NCBI GenBank assembly: GCA_009741485.1
Contig: CM019236.1
Location: forward strand, 55,805,818 to 55,869,817
Origin: Malurus cyaneus samueli
Taxonomy: Eukaryota; Chordata; Aves; Passeriformes; Maluridae
DNA length: 64,000 bases
Direction of reading: 5' to 3'
Shown: piece after piece, positions 1-12,648 of the stretch
How positions within the stretch are numbered: position 1 is the stretch's first letter
How the letters are laid out: every line of letters begins with the position of its first letter
The notes under the pieces: model-generated
Told to the model about the DNA's origin: nothing
Databases searched by the model: none
The model's input: only the letters and a program-made list of their open reading frames with translations
Translations under genes and position numbers: made by a program

Positions 1-1711
1 CTTACTTTGTCTTTCCATTTATGTACTTATTAGGCCAAAAAGTTCTTGTATACCTATTCCCATAATTCAGGAAAATTGCTAAGCCACTCGTAATCATACC
101 TGCTTTGATTTACTGTGCCTAAAGTAAAGGAGGGGGAAATTTCCAAGGAGCCTCCCTGGGGCCCTTCCAGAGCTGGCTGGCTCTGCTCAGCAGAGGGATT
201 TCAGCTTGGGCACTAGATTTTTTGCCTGCGTGTTCCCAAACTCATGCCTTACAGCACTGACCCACTGGCTTGGCTTCCTGGCTTGGCCTTGGACCTTGCC
301 TGGGGCTGGTATGGTAGTCACAGGTCCTTTGGCTTCCCCTGGTTATGGCTGTGGCCCTGCACCTCTCTGCCCACTGTGCCCTCGCTGCTGAGGACAGAGA
401 TGCTGTTCCACCCTCAGCTTAACTCCTATAGCTGGTCCCATTGGTCCCTTCCTGGGTCTTCCCAGGCAAGCATTAAAGGTGGAACTACTGCTTTTTTCCA
501 GAGCTCATTCAGTGCTACAAGGCACAGTTTTGCAAAGTGCATGCAAGCTGTAAAGGTCAGGTATTGGCAACTTATCTCTCATTTTCATTATTTCTCCTTT
601 ACTGTATGTTTTGCTTCAATCTGTAATGGAATAAATTCAGTTATTCCTCTGGAAAATTAGGAGATCTACTTTTAAACGTCCTTGAGTTTCTAAAATTATG
701 TGTACTTGCTTGACTTTGAAATCTTAGCATTAAGTTTCAAGAAATAAGTTTAAAAATTATTCATTCTATGAAATCTATCATGAACAGATTAGGTGCTTCT
801 CTGAGGGACTGCTGTTCTTTCAACTGAACTTCAGAAGCTCAGATTAACCAGTGGATCCTAAGGAAAGTACTCAAAAACTAAAGTTATGTGTTTTCTTTTT
901 CTCATTTCTCCCAGTTACTTAAGGCTGTACATTTCTCCCTTTGTCAGGATAAATATATAGAATTGTGAAAAAACCTGCATTTTTCCCAGAACTCTAAGTT
1001 ATAAAGAATTTCTTTGCTTTGTGTTGGTAGAATTCTAGTTTCTCTGCGTGCCTTTAGAAAAAGAAAATGCCCATCATTTATTAGTCACAATCATTTTTTT
1101 CCAGCTGAATACCACAGACATGTTTCTTTGTGTAGGGAACAGATTTTTTCCTAGTGGTTTAAGGCTGATAGGCCAGGAACAAGATGCATCCGTAGGCATT
1201 TTTGCACTGCATTTATTATTACAGAGACCATAACCTTATTTGTGTGTTTCCTCCTTTATCTGTCCTTAATGGATACAGTGTATTCTTAAATGATTTTTGT
1301 CTTCTCTTTAAAATGTCTACAACTCTTTAAAGTAAATCTCCTCAAAATGTTTCATTTTCAAATCCATGAGCTGTAGATTTACTACATAAACTATATCCAC
1401 AAAGATACCTCTGTAATAAAAAGGATGAAATTCATAGATCATTGCTTTCTTGAAAAAAAGAACAAAGAATAAATGTTGAAGTCCAACAACCTTTATAATC
1501 ATTGTTTCTACCTTTATGCATGTTTCTGTCAGAAATTTGCATTTAGAGTTTTTTCTGATTCTGTTTAGTTCTTTCAATCTATCTATTGTATTGGTTTATA
1601 ATTTCTTAGCATGTATTCTAACAAAAGTAGAAATAACTTGGATTAGAAAAATGAAGAAATTAAATTGCATTTAAAATACTTTAGTAATTTAATTAACAGG
1701 TTTAAGTCAAG

Positions 1712-1774
1712 TTTTTTGGTTTTTTCATTTTTTTTTTTTTTTATTTTTAATTTTTTTTTTTTTTTTATTTTTTT
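1712..1774. repeat. T-rich low-complexity tract
   Basis: An interrupted poly-T run of about 60 bases. Read on the minus strand it is poly-A, so it could be the tail of an old retroposed copy, but no recognisable body lies on either side. It is probably simple low-complexity sequence. Confidence 0.85.
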
Positions 1775-4071
1775 CCAGGGGCCAATTTGGTGAGCTGTTG
1801 ATAGCCTCTTATGTCCTCAAATTAAATTTATAGCAGCAGTAGTAGTTTTTGTGAAAGCAGACTGGGAATAAATGCTCTGAAGAATGTGTCTTGGCTGTGA
1901 AACATTCTGGTTATTGAGAAGGACTGGAAGCATCTACAGAAGAGAACGACATTTTTGTTGTGGTAATCAGTCCCCAGTGCTCTGGGAAATCTGGCAACTC
2001 GATCATTTTTGAAACTTTCAGCTAAACCAGCTTGTTCCTTCTGCTTTCTGTTTTCATCTATATAAATATTTATAATTATTCAATTCCCTAGAAATAGAAA
2101 CCAGCAACAATAAATAATGTAAAAGTTGTCAGTTACTTCACTCTTGCTTTAAAACCCACAAACCCAGTGCTAAGCATGGATTTAAAACTACTGTCACCAT
2201 GTTCAGGAAATACTATGGGTAAAGAACAAAAGTCGTGTTTTGACTGCTTTGAAAAATACACAGAAAGAGTGATTAAAGCTCTTGGTCATTGACAGCTGTA
2301 CAAACCAGTGTTCCCCCAGGGAAGGGAGCTGCTTTGGACTGATGCACAAGCAAGGGGGCAAACAAATTTGTGCATATTTTGAAGTGGAGAGACTGCTACC
2401 TATGGAATACAAACCACTATGAGATCTTCTGTGTATGTAGCAGGAGATCAAAAACATTTTTCTCTACATGAGGAATAATACCCATATCTCAGGAAATGTG
2501 AGGAAAGGAGTAAAAAAAGTGAATCCTTAACAATGTCTGTGGCTGTGGGGACTAGTGGGGAGCTGTGGGGATACAGAATCAGAAGAGAAATGATGAAGAC
2601 ATGGAAAAGTTGAAGAAGCCTCAAAGAGGAAAACAATAAAAGAGAAACACAATGTACTAAGAGCAGCATTTTTTTTTAATGTAAGACTAAAGAATATTGC
2701 GTGTACTGCTTTAGAGAATGCCAAGCATCTGATTAACATGCTTTCTCCACTTGCATAATGAAATACAATTTTCAAAAGAAACATTTAGTAGTATGAAAGC
2801 AATGCATTCCAGAGCCCACTAAAATCTTCTAAGAAAATAATTACAATTAAGAGAAGCAGTTCTTGTAAGGATCAAGTTTCTTTGAGCATTCAGGTTTAGG
2901 ATGGTGAAATAAAAACATGGATGTAACTGATGCAAAATAAGCTTTTAGCGCCACATTAAGTGCTTTTGGTAAGAAACAAGTATAGCTCAGAAGAAAATCT
3001 GGTGGTTTAGGTTAAATTTTTGCTGTGTAACCCTCCAACCCACAATTCTAAATCTAACCTTTGGTTTATAGTGTAGTTATATCTTAGAAGCAAGAGATAA
3101 GAAAGTAACACGGCAGCTCAGAGGCTCTACAAGTAGAATAAATGCTTCCTATTATTGCCCCTCAGCATCAGCAAAGAAAGGCGCTGTTACCTTTAGGCTG
3201 TTTTCACATTTTGTTTTATACATTTTATGTTAATGTAGTTTGTTCTGGACTGCCGTGGAAACTACAACACTGCCCTTAGACACAAGTTTTGTGTTTTTCC
3301 TTATACAATTCATGTGCTGCTCAATATCCAGGGTTGAAACACTGGACTCTGAGGCTAGCAAGGCACTACTGGCCATAGAGAGAACCCAAACTGAGTACTC
3401 AGGTTTGAAAACCTATTTTTGCTTTCTTGCTCTTTTTGTTGAATAGATGCTAAAGGCATCTTAAAATGGGAAACAAAAGCATCCAGTGACTTATGAGACA
3501 GCTGAGCCATTTATCTCTCTAAGTGTTAAACATTACAATTTCCATTACTTTTAATTGCTGTAGAAAATGATCAGTACTTTTAAAAATGAGACTTTTGGAG
3601 ACAACAGACTGATAGTTCTGTTATCCTCTCCATTAGTTCTTTTAGTTTAAGCTCCCTCTGTTCTGTGTTACTTCTCAGCTACTTTCTTTGTAAACCTTCT
3701 TCAATGCCTTTAAAGCTGTACAGCCTATATGTCAAGGGGAAATTCCCAGTAAGTGGGAACTAAATTCTAAGTTCTTCAGCTTTCCTCTGAGATGTTACAT
3801 GATAAACCCAGTAAACTATGGTTGAAGACTTTATAATGCACATTTACAAAAGCAAACAAACCCAAAGTCTTCAATAAATCTTTCCATAATTTTAGGATCT
3901 ACTATTTTTAAATTGTGAGCAATGCAGACATGCAATTAGATACCTATAATGTTTTGTCCTCTTTGTTTGACAACAGTCTCAGAATCCTATGTCATTTACC
4001 TTTCTTCAGTATGAAGGGACCTGCTATGGTGCCAGAAAGAGCTTGGTTTTGTGAAATTGATAACAATGATG

Positions 4072-4089
4072 TTTTTTTTTTTTTTTTTT
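4072..4089. repeat. poly-T tract
   Basis: An uninterrupted run of 18 T. It creates an artificial Phe run in an overlapping plus-strand open frame (3915-4205), which I therefore do not call as a gene. Confidence 0.9.
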
Positions 4090-4217
4090 CTGGGTGTATA
4101 TATTGCAATAAAGTGTTCTCTCTTCAGTTTAATTCTGTATGCTCAAAATTTCTTGGCAGTACCAAACTGAAAAAAATAAGCAGTGTATACCATACTGACT
4201 ACTAACCTTAATTCTAG

Positions 4218-4318
4218 CTTGGAGATCCTCTTGGTGTTTTTCTGGTTGATCAAGCCAATGCTGAGCCAGTGAAGCATGTTTCTCCTCTGTTGTATTCTTG
4301 GCACATGCTCATGAGCAG
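4218..4318 (+). other. candidate internal exon (unconfirmed)
   Basis: The segment is preceded by tactaac and then ccttaattctag, an ideal branch-point word a little close to an AG acceptor. It is followed by gtgaaa, a moderate donor after AGCAG. It is 101 nt and open in one frame (33 codons plus two bases), beginning with Leu-Gly-Asp-Pro-Leu-Gly-Val and ending near Trp-His-Met-Leu-Met-Ser. In-frame stops flank it on both sides, as expected for an exon. I do not recognise the product. A chance open frame of this length is common in 64 kb, so this is a hypothesis only. A second open stretch with a pyrimidine-rich acceptor (ccccttttattcaag) starts at 4673, but the phases of the two do not join without a shift. 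Confidence 0.2.
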
Positions 4319-4810
4319 GTGAAAAGTTTTCTTCTTTTTAAATAAATAGGAGAACGCTGTAAGGAGCAGGTAAGTAGATTATAGGATATACAGTAGGGAT
4401 TTATGTCTGTTTACAGGAACAGCAATATCAAATCACAAACAGACCTCCTTTTTTGACCTGTTTCAGAACCAAATTTCACCATTTTGCAATACAGGAAAAG
4501 AGTGGAACTAGCCTCTAAAGAGCACAAGGACAGGAGATGGTAGAAGTCCAGCAGATGAAAAACAAAAACCAGGCTATCAAAAGAACTAAACTCCAGTTTA
4601 TCCTCATTAGGAAATAGAGTTGAAATATGGGTGTTAACAGTCCCAGACCATCACAACCCCCTTTTATTCAAGAAAATATTTCCAGAACTTTCACCTGAAT
4701 TTGAAGAAAAACAAATTATTTTGGGAGATATTTCTGACGAAGTAGATTTATTAGTCCAGGAAACCAGAATAACTTGCATATTTTATCTCCTTCTTCTTGT
4801 CTTTATTGGT

Positions 4811-6102
4811 GAACTCTAAAGCAAACAAAAGAATCCCATGAAAATATTCCACAATATTTATGATGTCAAAGATACAAGTGAATAAAAAAGGTAAGTAAAC
4901 TATTGAAGAAACTTTTTTTTTCTTTCTGACACATAATAATCCACATAAAGATACTCTAAAAGTTCTGGAAAGTGGTGAAATGAAAGCAGGGAGAATTATT
5001 ATAATAAAGCAGGTTACCGAAGGGTACGCGTGTTGTACAACCAACTATGATCGTACACGTAGAGCATATATCGTGAAGATTCAATTAATTAAGTCGCTGG
5101 ATATCTCGGTAGATCCTACTTTCATCCCCTAGCCTACTATGAAGGATTAAAAATCTTATTCTTTCTTTGGAGCTTAAAAGATTGGAACTTTAAAAAAACT
5201 GCTGAAGAGGTGTAAAAGACATCTTAATCATAACTTGTGCCTGAATGCAACAGACAATGCCTACAGGATTAGAAAATATTGTAAGGCTGTAATGAGAACC
5301 TACTGAGTAAGGATGCTCAATCTCGAAAGACTTGAACTCTGTGAAATTTTTCTTGCTTCATATAGTGGCTTAACAGAATGATGAAAATCCTGATTTTGTT
5401 TATCCATACAATGGGCAGTGTGGTAGAAGAATGTCATTATTATCTCCTAAGACTCCAGTGACTGGGACCATATGAAATACTAAAAATTATTTTCTTTCTT
5501 ATTTTGATGACCAATGTAATGATTTATGAAAAATAGTGATGCTGCCTCAATTCCTGCATACAATGTTTTTGAATCTCTCAAAACAAATTTTTATAATTAG
5601 TTTGGTGTTCATCAATAGGCTAGAGTGTTGAATCATCCCTTTATTGAGTCCAGTATACAATTATGACACAGACTGAAAGCTGCTATCTCACTTACCTATT
5701 TACAACTGCTTAGGAAATGAAATGCAACTTTTGAGGGGCTGGATTTATTTTTCTGGCTTTTCAGAGCCATTACATTTAATAAATACTCACAGCATCAGCT
5801 AAGTATAAAAACATAAATCAAGCTGACAACAATGAGACATGAAAACATAAATCAAACTGACATGACTTAAATTACAATACATATACATGCAGCTTTAGAC
5901 TGATTGTAATTCTGAATTTTTTCTTTCTAAATAAAAGGAATTAAGGAGACGTGATGATATATAAAATTTCAGTGGGCAGGAGACTGGAAGGCAGACATGC
6001 AGAATATTTACCTGTATCTATTTCCTCTTCACAGAAGAGAGGAGAAATCCTTTCTCATGCTTTCTTTTTTTTCTGTTGACTCATGGCAGCTCCAAATCTT
6101 TG
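4811..6102. other. AT-rich DNA with a small CpG-dense island
   Basis: No gene recognised. Eight CpG dinucleotides occur between 5018 and 5108, inside otherwise strongly CpG-depleted DNA; this is treated under findings. The rest is AT-rich with short direct repeats, for example two near-identical 'aaacataaatcaa' words around 5809-5855. Confidence 0.5.
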
Positions 6103-6665
6103 AATCATAAAATGGTTTGAGTTGGAAGGTATCTTTAGATGTCATTTAGTCCAATTTCCCTGCCTTGGGCAGGGGCATCTTCAACCTGATCAGGTTGCTC
6201 AGAGCCCTGTCATACCTGGCCTTGAATATTGCCAGGGATGGGGTGTCCACCACTTCTCCAGGCAATCTGTGCCTGTATTTCACCATCTTCCTTGTAAAAA
6301 ACCTACTTCTTTTTACCTGGTCTTCATCTGTCCTCCTTTAGTTTAAAATCATTGCCCCATGACCTATCACAACAGGTCATGCTAAAAGCTTCATTCCCAT
6401 CCTTGCTATGAGCTCTCTTTAAGTACGAAAGGCCACAATAAGGTCTCCTTGGAACCATCTTTTCTCCTGGAGGGAAGGCTAACTAATCCTAACTTTCTCA
6501 CCCTTTCCTCACAGGAGAGGTTCTTCACCCCTCTGATTAATTTAGTGGCTCTCATCTGGGCCTGCTGAAAAGGTCTGTGTCTTTCCAGTGCTGAGGATTC
6601 CAGAGACAAATGCAATACTCCATTTAGGGTCTCAGCAGTGAAGAGAAGAAGGTTTCCCAGATTTG
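6103..6665 (-). mobile_element. CR1 LINE, 3' end fragment (5'-truncated)
   Basis: On the plus strand this begins aatcataaaatggtttgagttggaagg, the antisense form of the avian CR1 3' terminus. It continues through the usual antisense landmarks: gggatggggtgtccaccacttctccaggc, then a block matching 'cctgctgaaaaggtctgtgt'. The minus-strand open frame 6406-6690 contains RATKLIRG...NLSCEERVRKLGL, which is the conserved C-terminal end of the CR1 ORF2 protein (endonuclease plus reverse transcriptase). Only about 560 bp remain, so endonuclease and catalytic reverse transcriptase regions are missing and the copy is dead. Heavy 5' truncation is normal for CR1. The right boundary is approximate. Confidence 0.92.
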
Positions 6666-8052
6666 ACAAATTTTTAAAAGAGAACCTCACAGTTTATATC
6701 ATAAGAATCCTTTCTAATTGCCTAGAGTTATAGTTAGTTGTACTACAGCTCTCACTTAAAAAATGAAAACTCTGTAATCTCATGAAAGTTATATCCAATT
6801 ATAATAGTGATACTAGCTTAAGGAAAAAAAAAAAAATTAAAAATCCCCAAAATAAAACCCCCACTCAATAAAAACCGCAAGTGACAATTTGTGTTTGTCA
6901 GTGGCATAATTTTTATTTGATGATTTAACCTAAACAAAGCATTGTAAGGAAGAATTGATATATCTAAAATTTCAGAGATACATAGGGTCTTACTAATGCC
7001 TTATCATGGGAGTTTTAAATGGTTTTCTGTTGTAAGGTATTGCTTTAATGCTGGAAGGCCTAACACTTAAAATGGTTTTTAGACAGTCAAGTGGGTAAGT
7101 CCCAAGGTGAGAGTGCTCAGAAAGCTCCTGTTTCAGTGTCATCTCTGTCTCTCTTTAGACATAATTAATTTCAGCCCATTTCACAGTGTGGCTGCCCTGC
7201 TTAGCTGTATTACAGAATCGCTGGTGTGAAGAGTGTCTCTTAGAAGGCCTAATTTTCTTGGAAGTTATACAAGTAAACGGCAAAATCAGGTTTTTGGCCA
7301 GTATATTAGTGGTCCTATTTAATACTAGGTAAAACGAGATTTTTAGGAGAATCATGTGTGCAGTGGGACTGTGGCCTCATTAATTTTGTATGTTTGCATA
7401 AAAGATGTAATCATGCAGGTGTTCTTTTGCTGCAGCCTGTCTCTTGTAAAATTTTCTAAATTCCGCTGAGGCTTCAGTCAGTTAATTGAGTAATAATTTT
7501 GTTCTCAAACACATCTTTGAAAGTGGTGTGGAAGAACGTTTTTGTCAGAATTTGCTTTGTGAACAGACTGTATATGTTGAAACAGGTTTATCTACAGCAG
7601 AGGTGACTTTACTAAATTTATGACTATATGTTCTGTTATTATTTCATTAAAATCAACATCTATTCCCCCAGAAATGCCTTTTTTTTAGGCAGCATTCTAA
7701 GCTACAATATCTAGGCAAGGCAGATATTTCTGAGAACTGAAGGAAACTGACAAAATACATGTTAAATAGTATCTCAGGTTGATTTTCTATAACAACCTCA
7801 GCCATCGTCTCACACTAAACAATACCTTCCATTCTAAGACTCAGAGTTGGGAAGGGAATATGCGCTGTAAGGAAGTTACATGTCCTAGATAAAGGTGTAC
7901 TGCAAGGTGTACTTTGTGTTATTTTTGAAATGTAGAAATTACAGTACAGAAAAAATAAAAATAGTCAAAAAGAACATCTGCCATGAAAAAAAGCGAATTA
8001 TTTAATGTAGTGGATAATTCATGTACATGATAAATGTGAGGCTTATCCTAAT

Positions 8053-8082
8053 GCTGGATTCCAGTGCCATCTGGAATCCAGC
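8053..8082. repeat. perfect 12-bp-stem hairpin
   Basis: gctggattccag, a 6-nt loop (tgccat), then ctggaatccagc: a perfect 12-bp inverted repeat. No neighbouring transcript is evident. It could form a cruciform or an RNA hairpin, but the stem is short for a microRNA precursor. Confidence 0.85.
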
Positions 8083-8966
8083 CATTTTCATCAGAAATGT
8101 TTATTTCCACGTGCTTTGAGTTTTGCTTCACTTTGCACTCTCCTTCCTAAAGGAAATTAATAAAGTTACACTCTCCAAACCTCAGAATGCTGAAAATCAG
8201 TCATGTCTTGCAATAATTGATTGTTTGCCATATCTAGCTTGTAAACCTGTTTTTTGGTAGAACTTTTACTGAGATATGAGTATGTGACTGCTGAGAAAAA
8301 GAAGCCAGAACAAGATGCAACTTACTCCGACTTCAGGCTGGTGCTTACACTGAGTATCAGCCTGCATGTGTCATTTGAGTTTTCTGTAAGCTTTTTCTTT
8401 TCTGGCACAGAAATGCACTTGCAGTTTAGCTGGTAAGACTCATTATGGTTTGTTCTTATTTCCTTGCAGAAATGAGTACTCATGTAAAACCCAAGGTCTT
8501 CATGGTGTGTTTTGAAGTGGAAAAGGGGGCAGTGTATCTTTAGACATGAAAGTATCTTTCCGCTAAACTCCACTGTGTCAAATTCAGTTTACCACATTGC
8601 AGTTTTTCTGCACATTAATATGACACTGGATGTGCAATAAATATAAATCCAATTTAAATATATAACCCTGTGTGAGGAGAGGTAGGAATGCTGAATAATG
8701 ATTAAAAGGCTCTGCTGGAAGTCTTCTGGTTCTTTTGAGTTAAAATCATGGAATATTAGTGTTAATTCATATTATTTATATAAATTCTCTCCAGAATTTA
8801 CAACAAAGGAAAGCCATGCATTGCTTGGCTCTCTTAACTTTTTTGCTGTTCTTAAGATCTACTCATTCTTTCTTTGAAGATAATATTATTTGTGTGGTTA
8901 AAATGCATAGATTGAGCTGAATCTCAGGTCATAATAATGTGGAAATACCTGTATTTGTTTAATGGC

Positions 8967-8985
8967 TAGATAGGTAGATAGGTAG
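8967..8985. repeat. short TAGA/TAGG microsatellite
   Basis: About five tetranucleotide units alternating tagg and taga. Probably length-polymorphic. Confidence 0.75.
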
Positions 8986-11480
8986 TCAAAAGTTTTTGTC
9001 TTCCAGAATTTTTCAAACCATGATCACTTTTAATATATACAGCCTCTGTATTTTGCATCTAGCTTTTCTTTCCTTTTGTTGTCCAGTAATAAAAACATAA
9101 AAGAGGAGCAAAATTAACTAGTTCATTAATTTTGAGTTTAATTGATCTGCAAATGAGCAAACGTCCAACTTCAGAACCCACTTTAAAAGGGTTAAAAAGT
9201 CTATCCAATTTTTTCCTTAAATTACAACACATTGCATTTTCACTTCATACATTTAGTCTTTTCCTTTAGACCAGATGCCTACCAGTAAAATGCCAGATTT
9301 TTTTAACCTATAATGTATACTTTTCATGTTGATAATTAGCATGATTGAGCTCTTCCATCTCTTCTTAGCACCTTCTTCCTGATTAGACTGGTAGCTGTGG
9401 TCCATTATTTCATAAAACTCAAGTGCTGAGTAAAAATAAGTCACTTTTCCATTTTCCACCATTTCTTATTTCCTCCAATTTATCCACAAATAACATTATT
9501 ATTTTCAGTCTCTGGTTGCACAGACTAATTTAGAGAGTCCATTCAACTGCGTATTACTTCCAGCTGGGGCCAAATCACCTCATGTGTGCTGTTTCATCAA
9601 AAATATGTACTTTGAATTGCAATTGTTGCTTTAAATTCAGTATAAGTTCCCATATAATTTCTCCACAACATTGTTGTGTAGTTTGGCTGTCTCTGAGTGA
9701 AGAAGGGGTCTCAGTTGATCCCACAACATCCTCCATCTGCTCTTCTGGAGAAAGCAAATGACTTCAAACTCGAAGCTCAGCTGTGGTCCAGCTGTCAGTT
9801 TCTCCCACTTATGGTGTCAATGCACTGGAGGGTCCTGGCAGATCCATCAGAGCTTGCAGTGATCTCTGTTTCTACCCCGTGAATTCCAAAATTAATGTGC
9901 ACCCTGGCCTCATTTAGTAAGCCATCAGAAGGTCAAGAGCAAAAGTAGCAACAATTTGATTTCCAGTATTCTGGTGCCTCAGCCATCTGATTAGTTGAGC
10001 TTTCTGCTGCCATCACTGATTTAGTTCTGCCAAAGTTCAGTCACACAGCCTGGCACCAAGCAGGTTTCCCCCACAGGAGTGATCTGCTGCATGAGTACAA
10101 TAGTAGCAGAGTAGAACCCATACACCAGGAAAACAGAACTGGGATAAATCCAGTCTTTGAAAATTACTGCAGTTCTGTTATGGCTCTGTGGTTTCTCCTG
10201 TCCTAGCTACATACTTGAGGGAAGATTGCAGTTGTGCTCAGGATCATGGCCTATATTGACTCTTGAATTACTGCAGATGTCAAGCTTCCTTCTGTTAATG
10301 TTAAAATAGTTTCTATTAAAATAATTCTTCCAGTGTGGGATTAATTGCAATTATTGCAGTAGCACAAGGTTGAGCCTGGAACTGCTAAATGAATTATTCT
10401 GCTAACTTTTTGCTTAATTTCAACTATTTAGGTTGCAATCCAGTGATAATGCTTTCCACTTCAACATTAATAATTTTACATTAACTTACATCTTCATGTT
10501 ATATTGTTTTTGAAAAGGCTTTTTTTTTTTACCTTTTAATTTTTCAAATACAAGTTTATTCTTCCAACATAAGGACTGGAGGCAAAGTAAATGAATTGGT
10601 GGTAAATGGAAAATTACCTAAAGGAGATGATCCTTTACAGGAAACATCATCAAGCTTTGAAATACCTATACTTAACCTCTTTTTTGTTATTGGCAAAGCA
10701 GCCAATAGTCCAGCAAACTTTTTGACCAACCCTTGGCTCTCTTCTGGACACCTTCTTGCTTTCTGGTTTCCAGTCCCTACTAAGGAGCAGGCTCTAAAAG
10801 GCAACATGTGATGCTGCAACTTTTACTTGGATTTTGTGTGAGAGTTCATTGTAAATGAGGGCACTCAGTGAGGAGATGGACTTTTTTGGATGAAGTTTTG
10901 GCAAGAATAAAAGCATGGATGAGAGACTTGGCAGAAATGAGTATTTTTAATCTGTATGCATGTGTCTCCTTAGTTGTAGGCTCAGCACACCAATCAATGT
11001 CTTCTTAATTGTTTTTTTTTTTTTCGTAAACAGTTACAGAGGCTTAGCTCTGCTCACTATTTTTTTTTCATTTCTGTGTGCTATAGTCTTTGGACACCTG
11101 TATTCCATCACTAGTAGATTCACTGGTCTCAGTTTGAGAAAAAGTCTCATGAATTTTCATTCATACAACCTGTTCTGTAGACACATGTATCTGGCCAATC
11201 TCTGTGACAGAATATGAGGTTCTGTGTCCCTTACATGTGAACAAAAATAGCTCATTGCTCTTCTTTTCTATCTGTTGCTTTTGAAAAATATGTTTTTGAG
11301 AGGATGAAACCAGATTAAATGATTTTCTTAAATTTTTTTTTTGCTAAAATAGAAACATGGAGTAATTTAATTTTTTTTTTTTTAGTCCAAGCTCTGTACA
11401 GATGAATATGATTCATAAAGAGTACCTGGCTCAGCTCTAGAGGGGCTTGGGCAGATGAGAATGATCTGACAGACTATGCA

Positions 11481-11496
11481 ATTTACCATGGTAAAT
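11481..11496. repeat. 16-bp perfect palindrome
   Basis: atttaccatggtaaat is self-complementary over its whole length, centred on an NcoI-type ccatgg word. It could be chance or a dimeric factor site. No gene context is available. Confidence 0.6.
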
Positions 11497-12399
11497 ATCT
11501 AGCTGTGTCTGCAAAACACAGATTGTCATCACTGACATCAGCACTGGGGTTCAGAGAGGGTAAGATCAGTGCCGGAGCATAGTGGCTTTTCCTGCTCTTG
11601 CTGTTTTTGTGTATCCTGTGGGTGCAAAAAACAGAGACATCTCATAAATGTACAGTGCTGTGCAGATTATTTTGGTCCTTCCAAAATTATTGTGCCAACA
11701 GCTCTCAAACTTTAGGAGAAAACATTTTCCTATATTGCTGCTGCTTAGCTGCTATTTTTTTTAAAACCCTTATGCATCATTTTCTCCTTCTCAAACATAC
11801 ACACAGGTTTCCCACCCTGAACAAGGTTTTTCCTTTTCTTCATGAAAATATTCAATAGAGATAAAAATGTTCATAATACAAATGATGGGATTTTGCTCAT
11901 AGTTTTCTCTCAGAAGAAGAAGATCCGTATATCAACAATATTAACTGCTGATTCATTTCATGTAGAAGCAAACTAAACAACTGAATGGAAATGGCTGCTT
12001 TGTGGCAGTGGTTTTAACAGCCATCTAAATAAAACAGCATTGCTCTGAGAGTTGTTAATAAAAACCATAATGTTTTTATGTGCGCTTTTATACAGTTATG
12101 CTCATCTTTCTGAGTAATGGACTTCTGAACTAGACTTCTGCTCCTTAATTTTTTGTACTTTCCAGTTTCTGGACTTATAACACTGTTTGGAAGTTCTGTA
12201 TTATTTATGGGAAATGGTTGAATTTCTTGCCATTTGAGACTCTTGTTTATTACTGATCTGTTTATTGGATTGTTAAGTTGAATTTTGAAAACTAATTTAT
12301 ACACTACAAAGCTAAAAGTTGTTAAGTGGTTTAGATTCAAATAACGTTCATATAAGGAATTATCATGAAATGATAGAGTTTTCAGTTTCTGATGAGGTA

Positions 12400-12648
12400 A
12401 GGAAGGGATTCTGCCTTTGGGAGTGTGGACTTTTTCCTGTTCAGGACACAGGTTCAGACAGTCCTTTGAGAAACAGTCCTGGAAAACACCGGGGTCCAAA
12501 AAAGCTGGACATTAAGAAGGAAACCCTACAGACACAGGAGCAATCTGTCCCCATGTGCCAGAAGAAGTGCCATTGGGGAATAAGACTGGCCTGGCTGAAG
12601 AGGGAGCTTTCACATGAACTCAGAAAGAAATTGAAGTGTTTTTGACCT
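12400..12648 (+). mobile_element. CR1 LINE ORF2 fragment, part 1 (interrupted by LTR)
   Basis: The plus-strand frame 12319-12645 ends in a stretch containing KKETLQTQEQSVPMCQKK and then RLAWLKRELSHELRKK. This matches the linker between endonuclease and reverse transcriptase of avian CR1 ORF2, usually of the form ...AQEQ.IP.CRK......RPAWLNREL..ELR.KKRVYDLWKKGQ. The fragment stops abruptly at tttttgacct where an LTR begins. The missing continuation (the trp-lys-lys-gly-gln part) is found immediately after that LTR. The left boundary is uncertain, perhaps 12380-12430. Frameshifts and stop codons show a decayed copy. Confidence 0.82.

Larger units (their letters stand above)
1..4217. other. AT-rich intergenic or intronic DNA, no gene recognised
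   Basis: No open frame here resembles a protein I know, and most are short and AT-driven. Roughly 146-480 is noticeably richer in G and C than its surroundings, with runs of ggcttggc-like words, and supports a 138-residue plus-strand frame rich in Trp, Pro, Leu and Ser. I could not place that block in a repeat family. The rest is low-complexity AT-rich sequence with T-rich tracts. Confidence 0.6.
6666..12399. other. AT-rich DNA, no gene recognised
   Basis: Contains only short open frames with no recognisable homology. 9520-10280 is somewhat richer in G and C and could be an old unclassified repeat. 10556-10819 is open on both strands (87 minus-strand, 71 plus-strand codons), which usually signals chance or repeat-derived sequence. 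Two short perfect inverted repeats lie here (8053-8082, 11481-11496). Confidence 0.5.

Noticed and set aside
244..660. 138-residue plus-strand frame rich in Trp/Pro/Leu/Ser
   Set aside because: Lies in a GC-rich repetitive-looking block, no domain recognised, no splice or promoter context. More likely repeat-derived.
12014..12499. Longest uninterrupted frame in the window (161 residues, minus strand)
   Set aside because: Overlaps the plus-strand CR1 fragment at one end and AT-rich DNA at the other. No recognisable domain or conserved motif. Length alone is not significant across six frames of 64 kb.
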